Origin: Evansella sp. AB-P1 | GTDB taxonomy: Bacteria; Bacillota; Bacilli; Bacillales; Salisediminibacteriaceae | NCBI RefSeq assembly: GCF_029688925.1 | Contig: NZ_JARUKY010000004.1 | Coordinates: 124,001-188,000 of the forward strand | Length of the DNA: 64,000 nucleotides | Direction of reading: 5' to 3' | Shown here: positions 36,208-45,156 of the stretch, piece by piece | How positions within the stretch are numbered: the stretch's first letter is position 1 | Layout: the number at the start of each line of letters is the position of its first letter | Translations under genes and position numbers: made by a program | The notes under the pieces: generated by a model | Database searches by the model: none | Seen by the model: the letters and a program-made list of their open reading frames with translations, nothing else | Told to the model about the DNA's origin: nothing

Positions 36208-36240
36208 TAAAAAAAAAGAAGGTGGAACAATCACCTTCTT
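36208..36240 (-). terminator. Terminator of speD
   Basis: AAGAAGGTG (36216-36224) pairs with CACCTTCTT (36232-36240), followed by a run of at least eight Ts on the minus strand, 14 bases after speD. Confidence 0.87.
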
Positions 36241-36253
36241 AAAATTAATTCAT

Positions 36254-36634
36254 TTACATATTAAGTGTTGTTTTTTCCAAAAAATTTATTTGCCCCTTGC
36301 CTCTTGGAATCTCCGCTACTTCAGAGGATTTAGCACTAAGCTCATTCGATATATAATTTGCTGCAATATTAGGATCTAAGTTCCCACAAGTATACACATC
36401 AATACTAGCATATCCGTGCTCCGGAAAGCTGTGAATCGTTAAATGGGATTCACTAATAATAACTACTCCACTTACACCTTGAGGAGCAAATTTATGAAAT
36501 ACCACCTCTCTTACTTCTGCACCTGCTTCAAGGGCAGCATCAACAAATAACCTTTCAATAAACTCCCTATCATTAAGTTTATTACTGTTACACTCCCATA
36601 ACTCAGCAATAACATGACGTCCAAAGGTATTCAC
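36254..36634 (-). CDS. speD: S-adenosylmethionine decarboxylase proenzyme
   Basis: Makes decarboxylated S-adenosylmethionine, the aminopropyl donor for spermidine. It is a self-cleaving pyruvoyl enzyme: cleavage before S63 in [15 protein letters not shown] creates the pyruvoyl group. Length 126 and the surrounding sequence are almost those of B. subtilis SpeD. The start is GTG at 36634 with AAGGAGG upstream. It lies 120 bases downstream of gapB in the same direction, as in B. subtilis, where both are repressed by CcpN; the same may hold here. Confidence 0.96.
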   Translation of the reverse strand: MNTFGRHVIAELWECNSNKLNDREFIERLFVDAALEAGAEVREVVFHKFAPQGVSGVVIISESHLTIHSFPEHGYASIDVYTCGNLDPNIAANYISNELSAKSSEVAEIPRGKGQINFLEKTTLNM

Positions 36635-36754
36635 ATTAACTCCTCCTTATCACATGATTTCTTGCTTTTATTCAGGAAAGAATGAAACTTATATGGACTA
36701 TTTCATAAGAGGAGGAATACCTTTATGGTTTGTAATTGCTTCTTTTCCTATTCC

Positions 36755-37783
36755 CTAGGAGGCATTTATTTGGAGATCAAATTTTAGTTTTTCAGCAATA
36801 TGTTGTACTAAATTAACGACTCTGCATGAGTAACCCCATTCATTATCATACCAAGCTAACACCTTCACTTGCCGTTCGTTTATCACCAATGTAGATAACC
36901 CATCAATGATGGCTGAATGCTCATTTCCATTGAAGTCTGAAGACACAAGAGGCGAATCAGTATAATCAATTATTCCACGCATGCTTTTTTCCGATGCTAT
37001 TTGAAAAACGTTATTAATCAAATCTTTATTCACTTTTTGATTAACTTCAACATTTAGATCTACTAGTGAAACATTTGGGGTAGGAACACGAAGTGCTAGG
37101 CCATTTAATTTCCCTTCTAGCTCTGGTAAAACTTTTGATATAGCTTTTGCTGCACCAGTACTTGTTGGAATAATTGATTGACCACATGCGCGAGCCCGCC
37201 TTAAATCTTGATGAGGGTTATCAATGTTTTTTTGATCATTTGTATAAGAATGGACAGTTGTCATTAATCCATAATTAATGTGAAAGAATTCGTTTAGTAC
37301 TTTTGCAATTGGTGCTAAACAGTTTGTTGTACAAGAGGCGTTTGAGATAATATGATGTTGTTTTGAATTATATTTGTCTTCATTTACACCATACACTATA
37401 GTTGCATCTTCCCCTTTACCTGGGGCTGTTATCACTACTTTTTTTGCTCCAGCTTCTAAATGTAAGGAAGCTCCTTCTCTTGTCTTAAATTTCCCAGTAG
37501 CTTCAACGACGATATCGATACCCTCCTCTTCCCAAGGAAGCTTTAGTGGGTCTCTTGATTGGAACAGCTTTATCTCATTCCCATTCACTAATAAGTTATT
37601 ATTAAATACCTTAACATCACCTCTAAATGGTCCATGGATGGTATCATATTTAATTAAGTGACATAACGTCTCTGCAGGATAGCAAGCATTAACTGCAGTT
37701 ATTTGCAAGGCAGGATTACTTAAAGCTTTTCTAAAAACCAAACGTCCAATCCTTCCAAAACCATTAATCGCTATTCTCGCCAC
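36755..37783 (-). CDS. gapB: Glyceraldehyde-3-phosphate dehydrogenase, gluconeogenic
   Basis: The GapB-type enzyme works in gluconeogenesis and prefers NADP. Catalytic C151 lies in SNASCTTNC and the partner histidine in TTVHSYTNDQ. The cofactor loop reads AVNACYPAE, without the aspartate found at this position in glycolytic NAD-dependent GapA (VND), which supports NADP use. Length 342 is normal. The start is GTG at 37783 with GGAGG 8 bases upstream. A CcpN-like operator lies about 60 bases upstream. speD follows. Confidence 0.95.
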   Translation of the reverse strand: MARIAINGFGRIGRLVFRKALSNPALQITAVNACYPAETLCHLIKYDTIHGPFRGDVKVFNNNLLVNGNEIKLFQSRDPLKLPWEEEGIDIVVEATGKFKTREGASLHLEAGAKKVVITAPGKGEDATIVYGVNEDKYNSKQHHIISNASCTTNCLAPIAKVLNEFFHINYGLMTTVHSYTNDQKNIDNPHQDLRRARACGQSIIPTSTGAAKAISKVLPELEGKLNGLALRVPTPNVSLVDLNVEVNQKVNKDLINNVFQIASEKSMRGIIDYTDSPLVSSDFNGNEHSAIIDGLSTLVINERQVKVLAWYDNEWGYSCRVVNLVQHIAEKLKFDLQINAS

Positions 37784-37821
37784 ACAATATTCCTCCTAAA
37801 TTTTATTTAAGTTATACTAAT

Positions 37822-37850
37822 TAAATAACACAGTTATATAGTATAACATA
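37822..37850 (-). promoter_or_regulatory. CcpN-like operator pair upstream of gapB
   Basis: On the minus strand TATGTTATACT (37840-37850) matches the reported CcpN site pattern TRTGHYATAYW at all 11 positions; TGTGTTATTTA (37822-37832) matches at 10. CcpN represses gapB and pckA on glycolytic carbon in B. subtilis. The ccpN gene is not in this window. The rest of the 37784-38161 gap shows nothing else clear. Confidence 0.6.
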
Positions 37851-38161
37851 TTATGCTAATTTAAAAGATAAAGTGTTATTTTATAGAGCTAATTTTCAAA
37901 TGTAAAGAAACAAGTAAACAGAAAAATAACAATTAAAAATCTATCGTTTTTTCTTAATGATTAGCTTCAGAAGTGAAAAAAGCCATCGGGACTTCTGAGT
38001 AAATTCACTAGGGTTTAAGAATCAGATGCGTTAATGAAGTAGTAAGTATATTAAATAACCTAATCAGCTTTAATTGATGTGGAAATTCATCTTAGTAATA
38101 AAAAACAACATTAAAAATTAACAAAGTCAACAATTCTTTTTATTTAATAATTTGATGAAAT

Positions 38162-38188
38162 GGGAACCGGAAGTTCATGGGAGTCGTC
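38162..38188 (+). promoter_or_regulatory. ECF-type promoter of the sigma factor gene
   Basis: GGGAAC (38162-38167), 17 bases, CGTC (38185-38188). The AAC and CGTC elements and spacing fit Bacillus ECF promoters. The site is 23 bases upstream of the sigma ATG at 38212, so transcription would begin just in front of the ribosome site. It suggests self-activation. Confidence 0.65.
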
Positions 38189-38211
38189 AAATTTGTGAAA
38201 GGGGGAAACAG

Positions 38212-38760
38212 ATGCAGCTAAAAAATAGGAAAATTTGTGAAAAAGAGAAAGTACTCCAAATTGAAAGTTTACTTGGCCAATATGGAACAGAGCTGAAACG
38301 GCTTTCTTTTTTGTATGTAAAAGATCATACGTTAGCAGAAGATGTACTCCAAGAAGTATTTATTGCCTGTTATCAAAACTTGGCTTCTTTTCGAGAAGAG
38401 AGTAGCTATAAAACCTGGCTTATTAGGATTACTATTAATAAATGCAAAGATATACTAAAGAAATGGAGCTTTCGGCATATTTTTACCAGACCAATTATGG
38501 AAGGGGAATTAACCAGTAACAATACCCCTGAAAATCAATCTGTTCAGAAAATGGAAAAAGATATTTTAGCAAAGTCAATTCTACAGTTACCTTTAAAATT
38601 TAGAGAAGTAATCATTCTATTCTATTATGAAGAGTTAAGCGTTGAAGAAATAAGTTCCATCCTTCAAATAAATAAAAACACAGTTAAATCAAGGCTAAAG
38701 AGGTCAAGGGAGAAATTAAAAATGCTTTTACAAGGGTGGGAAGAGGAATGGAGGAGCTAA
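38212..38760 (+). CDS. ECF-family RNA polymerase sigma factor
   Basis: A 182-residue extracytoplasmic-function sigma factor. Region 2 spans about 24-90 (KDHTLAEDVLQEVFIACYQN, then YKTWLIRITINKCKD) and region 4 about 118-172, with the helix-turn-helix ELSVEEISSILQINKNTVKS. I chose the ATG at 38212 since AAGGGGG lies 5-6 bases upstream and an ECF promoter lies directly before; a longer frame from 38152 would translate the promoter. It overlaps the following anti-sigma gene. The signal sensed is unknown. It is an insertion, on the opposite strand, between gapB and coaE. Confidence 0.9.
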   Translation: MQLKNRKICEKEKVLQIESLLGQYGTELKRLSFLYVKDHTLAEDVLQEVFIACYQNLASFREESSYKTWLIRITINKCKDILKKWSFRHIFTRPIMEGELTSNNTPENQSVQKMEKDILAKSILQLPLKFREVIILFYYEELSVEEISSILQINKNTVKSRLKRSREKLKMLLQGWEEEWRS

Positions 38761-39500
38761 AAAATTTAAGGAAAACATTAAATCAGTCTTTGTTAAAAGA
38801 TATTGAGGTTACTAACCGTGAGAAACATCGAATTGTAAAAAATCTAAAAAATAGAACAGTTAGTAGAAAATATTCCAAACTCAAATACGGAGGGGCTCTT
38901 GTTGCAACAGCATTTATTTTTTTGATATTGACCATTTCTTTTCTTCCAACAGAAGAATTACAGCCATTATCTCTAATCCAGGAAGAGTTTACTTATGATC
39001 CCTTTGTAATGCCTGATGGTTGGGATATTGTAACTGTTCAGGAAGAATTAAAATTGATAAAGCATGATCTATATAACCCAGAGAATAATGAGTTCGACGA
39101 AATTCCTTTAGCGTATATTTTAGAATTCGGCAAAAAAACGGAAGACAACCTTTTTTCAGCGAAAGAGTACAGAGAACTGTTGGAAAAGCAAAATGAAGAC
39201 ACATATGTTTGGGGATCAAAAATAAAATATAGCCATTCTTATATAGGAGAAAAATATGGGAGTTTAGCAATAAACCGTCTTGAATATCAAGGTCCTCTAA
39301 AAGAAACAGACATTCCAGATATGGAGGTAATGGAGTTTAATGGTATAAAAGTTTATATTGGCAATTTCATTGGAAATGAAGTTTACTTATGGGAAAAAGA
39401 TAACCGATTCTATAGCTTGTACTTGCAGCCTGCAGTATTTAAGAGAACTGATGTGGACTTAATCGAAATTTTATCAGGTTTTATTAGTGAGTTACCCTAA
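38748..39500 (+). CDS. Predicted membrane-anchored anti-sigma factor
   Basis: A 250-residue protein with a charged cytoplasmic N-terminus (1-45), one membrane helix at about 48-66 and an extracellular domain of some 180 residues. The first part lacks the zinc-binding HxxxCxxC motif of ZAS anti-sigma factors; in fact the protein has no cysteine. The gene overlaps the sigma gene by 13 bases, a strong sign of coupled synthesis and of a sigma/anti-sigma pair. No homolog is recognised for the outer domain, which may be the sensor. ATG at 38748 is preferred over GTG at 38736. Confidence 0.72.
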   Translation: MEELKNLRKTLNQSLLKDIEVTNREKHRIVKNLKNRTVSRKYSKLKYGGALVATAFIFLILTISFLPTEELQPLSLIQEEFTYDPFVMPDGWDIVTVQEELKLIKHDLYNPENNEFDEIPLAYILEFGKKTEDNLFSAKEYRELLEKQNEDTYVWGSKIKYSHSYIGEKYGSLAINRLEYQGPLKETDIPDMEVMEFNGIKVYIGNFIGNEVYLWEKDNRFYSLYLQPAVFKRTDVDLIEILSGFISELP

Positions 39501-39645
39501 AATATAGTATATTTTTCTCACATATCCCTTTAAATAAAAAACCAAAGATGTCAATTTATTGAGGATGCTTTAGCTTTAGGGGGAACAAGCTATAAATTCC
39601 CTTGTGTCACTATCCGGCTTAGTTTAACTAACAAATAGGATATTT

Positions 39646-39676
39646 AAAAGCACGAAGTATGTTCTTCGTGCTTTTT
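39646..39676 (+). terminator. Terminator of the sigma/anti-sigma operon
   Basis: AAAAGCACGAAG and CTTCGTGCTTTTT form a stable hairpin with a T-run on the plus strand, 145 bases after the anti-sigma gene. The stretch 39501-39645 holds no gene I can support. Confidence 0.85.
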
Positions 39677-39817
39677 ACGATTTATAATGTGTTTTTAGTT
39701 GTGATAGTTGTGCGTATACCTATCAGATTCGTCAGCATTTTACAGTTTTGCAGCTCAAGTAAACCTATTAGTTTTCTCTCTAAGTTTTACTTATGGTATT
39801 TTGTTTCTGTGATGCTA

Positions 39818-40411
39818 TTAATTTATATGCCACTTTTTCAATATTTCTTCTAGTTGTGTTTCAGTTTCCTCTAGCGAACCTTCATTATTTATTATTTCAT
39901 GGGCAAATCTCTTCTTTTCTTCCATTGACATTTGAGCATTAATTCTTTCCATTGCTTCTTCTATATTAGATTGATCACGTTCCATTAGCCGCTTTAATTG
40001 GGTCTCTTCTCCAACATATACCAATAATATCTTATCAACCATATAAGTTAAATTACTCTCTATTAGTAGTGGGATATCCATAATTACGGTTTCATATCCC
40101 TTATCTATGTATTCATTAACCTCTAGTTTCATCTTAGCTCTAACAGCAGGATGAACAATATTATTTAATTTCTTTCTTTTTTCATTATCTTTAAATATGA
40201 TAGAACCTAGTTTTTTTCTGTTAATATGTAGATCCTCTTGAACGATGTCATCTCCAAAAACTGAAACAAGCTTTTTATAGGCTACTTCTCCAGGTTCAAC
40301 TACTTGACGTGCAATAATATCAGCATCGACAATAGGATATCCCCTTTTTTTTAACATAGAAGATACAGTGGACTTTCCGCTGGCAATCCCTCCAGTTAAT
40401 CCAATAATCAC
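39818..40411 (-). CDS. coaE: Dephospho-CoA kinase
   Basis: Performs the last step of CoA synthesis, phosphorylating the 3'-OH of dephospho-CoA. The P-loop GLTGGIASGKST (4-15) starts the protein, followed by the CoaE signature IVDADIIARQVVEPG and, further on, IVHPAVRAKM and DIPLLIES. Length 197 fits. Start is GTG at 40411 with GGAGG upstream. In B. subtilis (ytaG) it also follows ytaF and mutM. A family A repeat pair fills the gap to ytaF. Confidence 0.95.
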   Translation of the reverse strand: MIIGLTGGIASGKSTVSSMLKKRGYPIVDADIIARQVVEPGEVAYKKLVSVFGDDIVQEDLHINRKKLGSIIFKDNEKRKKLNNIVHPAVRAKMKLEVNEYIDKGYETVIMDIPLLIESNLTYMVDKILLVYVGEETQLKRLMERDQSNIEEAMERINAQMSMEEKKRFAHEIINNEGSLEETETQLEEILKKWHIN

Positions 40412-40432
40412 TTTATTACCTCCTTTTTGCTT

Positions 40433-40554
40433 AGGTCTACCCTGAAAATAGCTGTTATCAAAATTAATAGTATTAGCAAATAAAGGTCAGGTTAATCATT
40501 TTCATCCCCCATGGTGCAAATATCCACTTGCATGGGCGGTCTACCCTGAAAATA
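40433..40554 (+). repeat. Family A dispersed repeat, tandem half-copies
   Basis: AGGTCTACCCTGAAAATA at 40433-40450 recurs at 40537-40554. Between them is CAAATAAAGGTCAGGTTA (also at 55402-55419) and the conserved core CCATGGTGCAAATATCCACT followed by TGCATGGGCGG. The core can fold: CCATG with CATGG and GCAA with TTGC. Related copies are at 1116, 45068 (inverted), 55342 and 55632. Confidence 0.8.
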
Positions 40555-40605
40555 ATTTATGTACAATCAATGCTCGTCTAATCAATCGCTAGATGAAGGT
40601 GTGGA

Positions 40606-41244
40606 CTAAAGTTGCCACACCCCAATAAGAATTAGTAATAAGCCTGGTACAAATGAAAAACGTTTCACCCATTTTGCATCAGAAAAAAACCAACCACTTT
40701 TCATCCCAAGAGTTACAAATATTCCGCACATTATTCCAGTGCTAATTGCCATAACCCAAGGTGAAAATCCAATTAATGCTGCTCCTATACCTGCTCCAAA
40801 TGCATCTAATGACAATGCCAATCCTAGTAGGAAAGCCTCTTTCCCAGTTATTGCACCTGAATTATCTAAGTCAGCAAACATTGGCTTTCTTAAAACTTTA
40901 ATGACAATACCAAGTTTCTTTAATTCTAAGTTTACGATAGTTTCTCGTTCTTTTTTGGATTTCCTTTCAGTCTTTGCAGGTCGATAAAGTTGATAAATAG
41001 CCCACAAACCAATACATATTAATATGATTCCGCCTATTGATTCAGCTAAACTAGGTGAAATGAATTGTTGAATCATTCCACCAATCCCCATTGCTAGGAG
41101 GATAGAAATTGCTGAGCAGCTTGCGATAAACAAAAGAGATAAAAGCGGAAGCCTCATTTTTCGTAAGCCATATGTTAAGCCTACTCCAAAACTATCCAAA
41201 CTAACTGCAAATGCGAGAAGTAGGAGTGATAACAATTCCGTCAT
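40606..41244 (-). CDS. ytaF: Sporulation membrane protein YtaF (MntP-like)
   Basis: A six-helix membrane protein of the YtaF family, related to the manganese exporter MntP. The paired motifs SLDSFGVGLTYG (first helix) and SLDAFGAGIGAA (fourth) show the internal two-fold repeat; their aspartates lie within the membrane and could bind a cation. A charged cytoplasmic loop (KTERKSKKERE) splits the halves. The ATG at 41244 is used (212 residues, GGAG 9 bases upstream). Precise function is not known; in B. subtilis it is classed with sporulation proteins. Confidence 0.88.
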   Translation of the reverse strand: MTELLSLLLLAFAVSLDSFGVGLTYGLRKMRLPLLSLLFIASCSAISILLAMGIGGMIQQFISPSLAESIGGIILICIGLWAIYQLYRPAKTERKSKKERETIVNLELKKLGIVIKVLRKPMFADLDNSGAITGKEAFLLGLALSLDAFGAGIGAALIGFSPWVMAISTGIMCGIFVTLGMKSGWFFSDAKWVKRFSFVPGLLLILIGVWQL

Positions 41245-41339
41245 CGGCAAGATCTCCTTCCCAACCTTGATAAGATAGTATATGGAAGAAGCCTTTCCAA
41301 TGTACGTGAATTATTTATGAAAAGCCCAACAATTTCTTG

Positions 41340-42179
41340 CTAATTACTTAAATTAATTTTTTGACAAGAGGGACAAGTATGTGTACCTCTTCCTCCTACT
41401 ACAGATCGAATAATTTCTTCTCCACAATATTTACATTCCTGTCCTTGGCGACCATACACGAATAACGTTTGCTGAAACATTCCCATTTCTCCTTGTCCAT
41501 TAACGTATGTTTTAATTGATGAACCACCTAAATTCACTGCTTCAGTCAACGTTTCAACAATGCTTTTATGGAGACGCTTGATTTCATTAAACTTTAAGTT
41601 ATCACATTCTCGTTCAGGGTGAAGTCTAGCTCTGAATAAGGCTTCATCAACATATATGTTACCAAGCCCAACAATTAAAGATTGATCCAATAAAGCAGGT
41701 TTTATTTTTCGTGAAGTTTTTTGTAAGACAGTCTTTAATCGTTGGACCGTAAAATTTTCTGAAAAAGGTTCCACACCAAGGTTACTCAATGGAGGTTGTC
41801 CTTCCTCTTCCCCCTTTGAGAAGAGATGCATAGTACCAAATTTTCTTACATCTCGATACCTTAATTCTTTGCCACTTTCTAAAAGAAAACGAACGTGTGT
41901 ATGTTTATCAGGAGCTTCCTCTGATAAAAATAATCCGTATCTCCCTTCCATCCTTAAATGCGATACAAGTGTAAAATTATCTAGTTGGAATAAAAGAAAT
42001 TTCCCCCTCCTATTTATGTTATGAAAGGTTTGCCCTATTAATTGAAGTTTGAACTGTTCCACATCATCTGGACGTTTTATCATTTTTGGCCATGTAACAA
42101 TCACATTTTTTATTCGTTCATTTAATATTACCGATTTTAATGTTCGTTTTACCGTTTCAACCTCTGGTAATTCAGGCAT
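41340..42179 (-). CDS. mutM: Formamidopyrimidine-DNA glycosylase
   Basis: Removes 8-oxoguanine and FaPy lesions, then cuts the abasic site. After loss of Met the active Pro is exposed: the protein begins MPELPEVETVKRTL, which fixes the start at 42179 rather than four codons upstream. The H2TH region (DQSLIVGLGNIYVDEALF) and the C-terminal zinc finger (CKYCGEEI...CPSC) are intact. Length 279. It follows polA by 59 bases, so two base-excision repair enzymes are co-transcribed, as in B. subtilis. Confidence 0.96.
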   Translation of the reverse strand: MPELPEVETVKRTLKSVILNERIKNVIVTWPKMIKRPDDVEQFKLQLIGQTFHNINRRGKFLLFQLDNFTLVSHLRMEGRYGLFLSEEAPDKHTHVRFLLESGKELRYRDVRKFGTMHLFSKGEEEGQPPLSNLGVEPFSENFTVQRLKTVLQKTSRKIKPALLDQSLIVGLGNIYVDEALFRARLHPERECDNLKFNEIKRLHKSIVETLTEAVNLGGSSIKTYVNGQGEMGMFQQTLFVYGRQGQECKYCGEEIIRSVVGGRGTHTCPSCQKINLSN

Positions 42180-42238
42180 ATCATTTACCACCTACTAACT
42201 ATTTCTTGTTGATCATTCGTGCTTTCGTGCTTTATCAT

Positions 42239-44872
42239 TTATTTTGCATCGTACCACGTACTTCCGTAAGAGAAGTCAACCTTTAGCGGAACATTTAACT
42301 CAACTGCATTTTCCATTATTTTTGGGACAAGCTTTTTCATTACCTCCAACTCCTCTTCTACAACTTCAAATACTAATTCATCATGAACCTGTAGAAGTAA
42401 ACGAGATTGAAGATTATTGTTTTCCATTTCCTCTGCCATTTGAACCATCGCTTTTTTTATAATATCTGCGGCACTTCCTTGGATAGGTGTATTCATAGCT
42501 GTACGTTCTGCAAAGCTCCTTAAATTAAAATTACGACTTGTAATCTCAGGAAGATATCTTCTTCGCTGGAGCATGGTTGTAACATAACCTGCTTCCCTCG
42601 CCTCATCAACGATGGACTCCATATAATCTTTTACTCCTGGGTAGCTTTCAAAGTATCGTTCAATAAACTTCTTTGCTTCCTTACGAGTAATTCCAAGGTT
42701 TTGTGATAATCCAAAATCACTAATTCCATAAACAATTCCGAAGTTAACGGCTTTTGCAGTCCGACGCATCTGGCTTGTAACATCATCTTCTGCAACATGA
42801 AAAACATCCATTGCTGTCTTTGTATGAATGTCCATATCTTCTTTAAATGCTTTAATTAATTCTTCATCTTTTGAAATGTGTGCTAATACCCGTAATTCAA
42901 TTTGTGAATAGTCCGCGGCAAAAATGACTGCATTTTTACTTTCTGGTATAAAAGCGTGACGAATTTTTCGACCTTCCTCTAGACGAATAGGAATATTTTG
43001 TAGATTTGGCTCTGTAGAGCTTAATCTACCTGTTTGCGTTAATGCTTGATTAAAAATCGTATGGATTTTCTCGGTATTTGGATGAATAACTTTTAATAAT
43101 CCTTCTATATATGTGGACTTTAGTTTTCCTAACTGTCGATAATGCAGTATTTTATCTATAATTTCATGTTTATCTTGTAGTTTTTCTAAAATATCTGCTG
43201 ATGTTGAATACCCCGTCTTCGTCTTTTTAATTACAGGTAAGTTAAGTTTCTCAAATAATATTTCTCCTAGCTGTTTTGGAGAATTTATATTAAAATCTGT
43301 ACCTGCTAGATCATGGATTTTTTTCTCTGTTAATTGTAGCTTTTCAGAAAGAACTTCACCCATTTCCTTTAATTCCTGCTTATCTACAGACACACCATTT
43401 CTTTCCATCCTACCTAGGACAATGGATAACGGCATTTCTAATTCTTCAAAGAGTTTATACTGGTTATTTATTTCTAATTTTTTTTCAAGGTCATTTTTTA
43501 GTTCATGGATTGCAATCGCTTTTCGGATTAGATGTTGTGCTAAAATTTTTTCCTCGGGAATTTTACGTTTTTTCCCTTTCCCATACACATTCTCATCCGT
43601 TTGAACAGATATACCCTTCTTACCTTTTGCAATGTCAGCAATTTCATGGAAATTTGACGATGGATCAATAAGATAAGAAGCAATTTGACTATCAAAGGTA
43701 ACTCCGTTTAACTCAACACCTTGCCATGCTAAAGCTACAACATTTCGCTTAGCACCAAAGAGCCATTTTTCCTTTGTATTATCCTCTGCCCACGCTTTAA
43801 AAACCTTGCTATCCTTTGCTACCCCAGTTGGTATAAAGTAATAACCACTAGAATTAACGATAGCTAATCCAAGAATGTCGCCTAAGTGATAATTCTCATC
43901 AAGGACCTCCACAACTACAGAAGAGGGGTTTTGGAGCATACCTTCTTCAACATTTTCAACAATGGAAATGTCTAGTTCCTCGAGCTCTTCCTGCATTTCC
44001 TCCTCATTTTCTGGAGAAATTCGTTCAATAAGTGAGGAAAATTCTAATTCCTTAAACAAACTTAGTAGGGAATTATAATTAGGGTCTTGAAGCTTCATTT
44101 CATCAAAGCTAATATCAACTGGTGCATTTAATTCGATAGTTGCAAGCTGTTTACTCATAAATGCTGAGTCTTTATTATCTTCTAATTTTTCTTTTAATTT
44201 TTTCCCTGATACTTTATCAATGGATTCATATACACCTTCAATTGTTTCGAATTCTTTTAACAGTTTCAGGGCTGTTTTTTCTCCAACACCTGGAACACCT
44301 GGAATATTATCAGAGCTATCCCCCATTAAGCCTTTCATATCAATGATTTGTTTGGGAGTAATACCGTATTTCTCATCCACAAAAGCTAAATCATAAGTAT
44401 CAACATTAGTAATACCTTTCCGACTAAGTGCTACGTGAACCTGATCTGATACAAGCTGAAGTAAGTCCTTATCACCACTAAAAATTTTTACTTCCCAATC
44501 ATCATCCTTAGAAGCTTCTGAAGATAATGTTCCTATTATATCATCAGCTTCATAATTTTCTACTTCGAAATAAGCAATGTTAAAGGCTTTAAGTAGATCA
44601 CGCATGACTGGTAGCTGCTCCGATAACTCAGGAGGCGTTTTTTCTCTTTTCCCTTTATATTCTTTAAAAGTTTTATGTCGAAATGTTGTTTTACCTGCAT
44701 CAAAGGCAACAAGCATATGTGACGGTTTTTCTTCTTCTAAAATTTTTAAGAGCATTGTTGTAAATCCGTAAACTGCATTCGTATATATTCCTTTCTCATT
44801 ATTCAGAAGGGGTAAGGCAAAAAAAGCTCGGTAAGCAATGCTGTTACCATCAACTAAAACAAGTTTATTCAT
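42239..44872 (-). CDS. polA: DNA polymerase I
   Basis: Removes RNA primers and fills repair gaps. Domains: 5'-3' exonuclease (1 to about 290, with GDKDLLQLVSD and MGDSSDNIPGVPGVGEKTA), a degenerate 3'-5' exonuclease-like region (about 310-460; the first acidic motif DxE is replaced by VVVEVLDENY, so it should be inactive as in other Bacillus Pol I), and the polymerase (about 465-877) with ADYSQIELRVLAHIS, RRTAKAVNFGIVYG and LLQVHDELVFE. ATG 44872 has GAGGTG 7 bases before it, giving 877 residues. It precedes mutM. Confidence 0.96.
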   Translation of the reverse strand: MNKLVLVDGNSIAYRAFFALPLLNNEKGIYTNAVYGFTTMLLKILEEEKPSHMLVAFDAGKTTFRHKTFKEYKGKREKTPPELSEQLPVMRDLLKAFNIAYFEVENYEADDIIGTLSSEASKDDDWEVKIFSGDKDLLQLVSDQVHVALSRKGITNVDTYDLAFVDEKYGITPKQIIDMKGLMGDSSDNIPGVPGVGEKTALKLLKEFETIEGVYESIDKVSGKKLKEKLEDNKDSAFMSKQLATIELNAPVDISFDEMKLQDPNYNSLLSLFKELEFSSLIERISPENEEEMQEELEELDISIVENVEEGMLQNPSSVVVEVLDENYHLGDILGLAIVNSSGYYFIPTGVAKDSKVFKAWAEDNTKEKWLFGAKRNVVALAWQGVELNGVTFDSQIASYLIDPSSNFHEIADIAKGKKGISVQTDENVYGKGKKRKIPEEKILAQHLIRKAIAIHELKNDLEKKLEINNQYKLFEELEMPLSIVLGRMERNGVSVDKQELKEMGEVLSEKLQLTEKKIHDLAGTDFNINSPKQLGEILFEKLNLPVIKKTKTGYSTSADILEKLQDKHEIIDKILHYRQLGKLKSTYIEGLLKVIHPNTEKIHTIFNQALTQTGRLSSTEPNLQNIPIRLEEGRKIRHAFIPESKNAVIFAADYSQIELRVLAHISKDEELIKAFKEDMDIHTKTAMDVFHVAEDDVTSQMRRTAKAVNFGIVYGISDFGLSQNLGITRKEAKKFIERYFESYPGVKDYMESIVDEAREAGYVTTMLQRRRYLPEITSRNFNLRSFAERTAMNTPIQGSAADIIKKAMVQMAEEMENNNLQSRLLLQVHDELVFEVVEEELEVMKKLVPKIMENAVELNVPLKVDFSYGSTWYDAK

Positions 44873-45041
44873 AAATAAACACCTCATTTTTATTTTTCTA
44901 TCTTAGTATGTATTAAATCAATCTCTTCCTTGCCTATTTTATCATGAATATGCCTTCCTACAAACGAAAGGAGTAGTCTTATTAAATAAAACAAATATTC
45001 AATTAGTCACATCTTTCACTCCTGAGCCGTTTCTATTCTCA

Positions 45042-45134
45042 AGGTAGACCTCGATTCCTTCACTACTGAACCGTTTCTATTTTCAGGGTAGACCGCCCAT
45101 GCAAGTAAATATTTGCACCATGGGGGATGAAAAT
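45042..45134 (-). repeat. Family A dispersed repeat, inverted copy
   Basis: Read on the minus strand it has the conserved CCATGGTGCAAATATTTACT and the CTACCCTGAAAATAGAAACG part, the latter also seen at 1150-1170. A second partial CCGTTTCTATTCTCAAGGTA lies at 45028-45047. It lies in a gene-free stretch of over 700 bases between polA and phoR. Confidence 0.75.
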
Positions 45135-45156
45135 GTTCTTTCTAAAGTATACTACC

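Noticed and set aside
42239-44872. Active proofreading exonuclease in DNA polymerase I
   Set aside because: The region is present, but the first acidic motif is missing as in other Bacillus Pol I proteins, so this is normal for the family.
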